A stretch of DNA of 64,000 nt from Nymphaea colorata (lineage: Eukaryota > Streptophyta > Magnoliopsida > Nymphaeales > Nymphaeaceae). A model generated the notes under the pieces. That model had not been told where the DNA came from. It made no database searches and worked only from the letters and a program-made list of their open reading frames with translations. A program made the position numbers and the translations under genes. Below, piece by piece: positions 61,832 to 64,000 of this stretch (position 1 is the first letter of the stretch; each line of letters opens with the position of its first letter). The stretch is from NCBI RefSeq assembly GCF_008831285.2, contig NC_045148.1, positions 10,768,183-10,832,182 on the forward strand, read 5' to 3'.

Positions 61832-64000
61832 CTAGGTTGGTCTCCAAACACTTGGTCCTGCAAAAATAAAATCATAAGCATAGTTCCAGATGAGGAAAAC
61901 TATTCCACTTAATTGTGAAAGGTAGCAGTTAAAAATCCAATTTGGCCAATTACGAGCCAGTATAAGCAAAGGAAATAAGGATTAAGAAAATGCTGGCTGA
62001 TTCGTTAAAGAAGAGATCTACCAGGGTTGCCACTGACTCCAGAGATCTGCCTTTGGAGTGGAGGGTGATTAAAAGATTGTGAATTTTGGTGATAATCCAT
62101 ACCCACGAGGGGCAATGACTGCCATCGATTCTGGTGCTCATTAGGCCCATAGTGAGAAGAAGGGTGACTATACATGTGTTCAGTCTTATGAGGGCCTGTA
62201 CAGACCGTTAGAAAGCAATAATTAGGTTTGTATCAATCCATAATGGTGCTTGAAAATATTAAACATTAGCCAGATGCACATTCTGCACGCACTATACCTG
62301 CATGATTGTTTGCAGCAAATCTACACCCTCCATCCACCTGGTCTTGCATATTTTCCATTCTACCCATATCATTGGAGAAATGTTCCCTAGGTCTTGAATG
62401 CATTAACTGAGACGGACCTTGAAAAGAGGAAGAAGAGCTCTCTAGCCATGGCTGAAACCGTTGTTGTGGCTCAGAGTGGAGAAAGGAGAACTGATTGGAA
62501 ACTGCACATGTTGGTGGGCGCACATGGAAATTCTTGTTAGGTAATCGTGGACCAATGATTGGCTGGATGTTGTTTCCAGTCTGCACGGTTAGAAGTGCAG
62601 AATGTGAGCCACTATAAGGCCCAGGACTTCCGAAAGGACCAATATTTTGCATTCGTATTTGGGGATCCATAGAGCCAGAACAAGAATGTGGAACAGCATC
62701 CAAGTGTGATGAACTAGCATGTCCCACAGCCTGCTGCTGGACAAACTGCTGTTGTAACTGGCCTTGGTAATTCTGCTCATACACAAGCTGGATCAATTTG
62801 CGATATAAAAAATTGTTATCAGAATGTAAGAACAATAAATTTAGAAGTCTCCAACACGATCTGCACAATATTAAGAATGTAACAGGCAAACCATACTTAC
62901 GTTTTTGTGAGCACAGTGTAACTCAGGTTCAACAAAGCAGTGAGAAATGGACGACTGGACTGGCAGGGGAGGTAGAGGACAAGACGATGGTTGCACAGCA
63001 GGTGGTGGAGGAGAAGAAGGCAGGGGAGGAGGAGATGGTGGTATCTCCTCTGGGAGAGGAGGCAGGTCTACTGGCAAAGAATGGCACTTATCAAACTGAG
63101 TGATGGATGATAGTGTGTTCTCACTTCTAGGAACATCACTTGCAGAGATCTCAGTTTCACAAGATGGTGAAACATCTTCCATTTCTAATTCTCCGTCAAC
63201 ATCTTCTAAAATATGTCGGTGCTTTTCTGAAGCAGGTTTGGCAATCTCTTTTGATTCCTCAAGGCTTTTACAGGCTTCCACTGGGGGCATAGCTGCAATG
63301 CTCTTTCCATCAGTTGCACTAATTTCCTCCTCGTCCTCAAGCAGGCGAGGCATGGTAAATCCCGAAATTTGCAAGCTTGTATTGCTGCAGCCAAGAAAAC
63401 GGTGTCAACTGAACAAAATCCAGAGAGCAAAAGTTAAACAAATAGGAAAATGAGAAAATACCTTCCATACTCATCTACAAGCATTCCCTCCATTTCCCTA
63501 AGAGGATCATTAAGTGCCCTCTCTGTCCTCAGTGTTCGTCTTGGTAGAATCCAACTGTCACTCAAAGCTTCAAGTTCTTGCATATGCTTTCTAACAACAG
63601 ACTCCGGGAGAGTTTTTCGCTCCAGCCACAATCTCAAGACCTTTCAAAAGGAAAATAAAATGAAAACAAAGCATTGTGGAAGGCCAAACATACATCAAGA
63701 GCCAAGTTCTCAAAAGGGCATGCCTTTAAGCATTGTCTGTGGTTCTCGCGTGCAGCAGTTCCAGGAGGAACAGCAGCTGATATTAGACGTGGAAGCACAG
63801 CTTGAACTGCAAACGAGTAAGATTCACCAGCGATACCTGAATGAGAAACCGCCATCAATTATCACTTCCAATCAGAAAAAACTTAAAAGATACCTTATCA
63901 AGAGGAGAAGAAAGTGCATGAATCATCTGAAATCATGAGAAAATAGGGAGATAAGCAACCAAAATGAGGCTTTCTACCTTTTTGACCCCGTGAGCACTGG
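61832..64000 (-). CDS. HUA2-like protein (ENHANCER OF AG-4 family), 3' part
   Basis: Partial: runs off the right edge. Exons in transcript order: 64000-63978, 63836-63724, 63640-63462, 63384-62901, 62787-62298, 62195-62022, 61857-61832, about 495 residues. The first exons give the C-terminal half of a CID/RPR domain (FAVQAVLPRLISAAVPPG, CLK then VLRLWLERKTLPESVV), which binds the RNA polymerase II tail. Then come RRTLRTERALNDPLREMEG, HRHILEDVDGELEMEDV and a proline-rich block (PPLPEEIPPSPPPLPSSPP), followed by a Gln/Ser/Pro/His-rich tail ending NPGPSVWRPT. HUA2 and HUA2-LIKE proteins have an N-terminal PWWP domain (outside this window) and act in the nucleus on pre-mRNA processing of floral regulators such as AGAMOUS and FLC. 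One intron appears to use a GC donor. Confidence 0.92.

Overview
This is a nuclear genomic window from a flowering plant. The evidence is intron-rich genes with short exons, plant-specific families (type I MADS-box, DVL/ROTUNDIFOLIA peptide, HUA2-like), long AT-rich intergenic DNA, many (TA)n and (GA)n microsatellites, and nested LTR retrotransposons and hAT-like elements. I cannot name the species from the sequence.

Layout. 1-4239: AT-rich intergenic DNA with a degenerate CTCGAG-word repeat, a perfect 19-bp inverted repeat around a (TA)n core, and microsatellites. 4240-17846: one 13.6-kb nested transposon block. Its outer LTRs are 4245-4951 and 17124-17841, and an exact 5-bp duplication (CAGAT) lies just outside both. 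Inside is a chromovirus-type Ty3/gypsy complex arranged as an imperfect giant inverted repeat (arms 5207 to about 8966 and about 10898 to 13600) around decayed RNase H and integrase sequence. A 1.07-kb hAT-like element has inserted into its left arm. 17847-24660: AT-rich intergenic DNA with repeats only.

24664-33949 (+): a 13-exon DUF21/CBS-domain (CNNM-like) membrane protein gene. 34840-35688 (-): an intronless type I (M-alpha, AGL62-like) MADS-box gene. 39840-46068 (+): a 9-exon CUE-domain coiled-coil protein gene. 47870-48025 (-): a 51-residue DVL/ROTUNDIFOLIA-like peptide gene. 55064-58929 (-): a 6-exon glutathione peroxidase gene with its catalytic tetrad intact. 61832-64000 (-): the 3' part of a HUA2-like (ENHANCER OF AG-4) gene that runs off the window end.

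The six genes are independent eukaryotic transcription units and do not form a pathway. Exon models were built by hand from splice consensus, reading-phase continuity and family similarity recalled from memory; no alignment was run. I found no clearly new biochemical system. The most unusual items are the retrotransposon architecture, two candidate GC-AG introns, a duplicated and decayed pseudo-exon, and an in-frame 84-nt exitron-like segment.
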